DNA of 10,361 bases. It comes from Baffinella frigidus (Eukaryota; Cryptophyceae; Cryptomonadales; Baffinellaceae). A program made the translations under genes and the position numbers. The DNA lies in the NCBI GenBank assembly GCA_026770585.1, contig MU647058.1:84026-94386 (forward strand), read 5' to 3'. The notes under the pieces were generated by a model. It worked only from the letters and a program-made list of their open reading frames with translations, was not told the origin of the DNA and ran no database searches. Positions 10,251 through 10,361 of the stretch are shown in pieces; positions within the stretch are counted from its first letter, which is position 1, and each line of letters begins with the position of its first letter.

Positions 10251-10361
10251 CTAAGTCAACTCCCCTTGAAAGCCAGCGCCTTAAGTCAAATGCCTGCTCC
10301 TAGAGCAGGTCCATCTAAACGAAATCAGGGGAAAGTTGACTTAGGTGAGCTGGTTGACTTA
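10251..10361. mobile_element. Foldback related to the TTATCTCAG family arms
   Basis: CCTAAGTCAACTCCCC on the left pairs with GGGGAAAGTTGACTTAGG on the right. The same AAGTCAACTCCCC occurs in 441-591. The centre has a small hairpin CCTGCTCCTAGAGCAGG. A further GGTTGACTTA at the very end suggests the element continues past the window. Confidence 0.7.

Noticed and set aside
1-10361. tRNA, rRNA, promoters or bacterial-type signals
   Set aside because: None seen. The many hairpins are element arms, not cloverleafs or terminators, and no transcription start is identifiable.

Overview
The window is eukaryotic and carries part of one intron-rich gene on the + strand. No long open frame in it looks real. 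Five short segments with GT/AG splice borders join in one frame (phases 0, 2, 0, 0, 0, 0) to give about 129 codons that read as one class I SAM-dependent methyltransferase. They lie at 697-770, 1299-1368, 5869-6003, 8618-8692 and 9244-9276. In order they give: the YVRDMFDAYAPSFD start of the catalytic domain; a YVSPTLL helix; motif I (DAGCGTGLCGPL) with the following GIDLS strand and the DRRIYDHLE helix; the LIIAADVV strand; and VYIGDLGPFLE. This order and spacing match the predicted methyltransferases often found behind TPR repeats (COG4976-like, METTL27-like). The first and last exons, including any TPR part and the C-terminal half, lie outside the window. I name no species. Interstitial repeats built on the plant-type heptamer CCCTAAA/TTTAGGG point to a green alga, plant or another TTTAGGG lineage with a large, repeat-rich genome.

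Layout. 1-605: a direct duplication whose second copy carries two inserted inverted-repeat elements. 611-1260: telomere-like and TACCC arrays around exon A and a decayed partial copy. 1299-1779: exon B and two further copies with foldback elements between them. 1802-5232: the largest intron, filled with foldback/MITE-like elements, a 15-bp tandem repeat, CCCTACA heptamers and a CT-rich tract. 5239-6003: a tandem array of exon C pieces ending in the intact exon C. 6004-7393: G-rich heptamer arrays with copies of the 3' part of exon C, plus foldback elements. 7394-8461: repeats only. 8483-8933: exon E and partial copies among CCCGAAA arrays. 9031-9276: an interrupted exon F copy, then the intact exon F. 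9277-10361: microsatellites and foldbacks; the next exon was not found.

The most striking feature is that every recognised exon is accompanied by extra copies. In most cases copies lying upstream of the intact exon keep the acceptor and the exon's 5' part, while copies downstream keep the 3' part and the donor. Several copies are interrupted by foldback elements, two of them so cleanly that the original codons can still be read across the insertion. The window records splice-site-linked partial exon duplication, MITE insertion and growth of telomere-like arrays acting together on one gene. Whether the gene is still expressed cannot be told from DNA alone.
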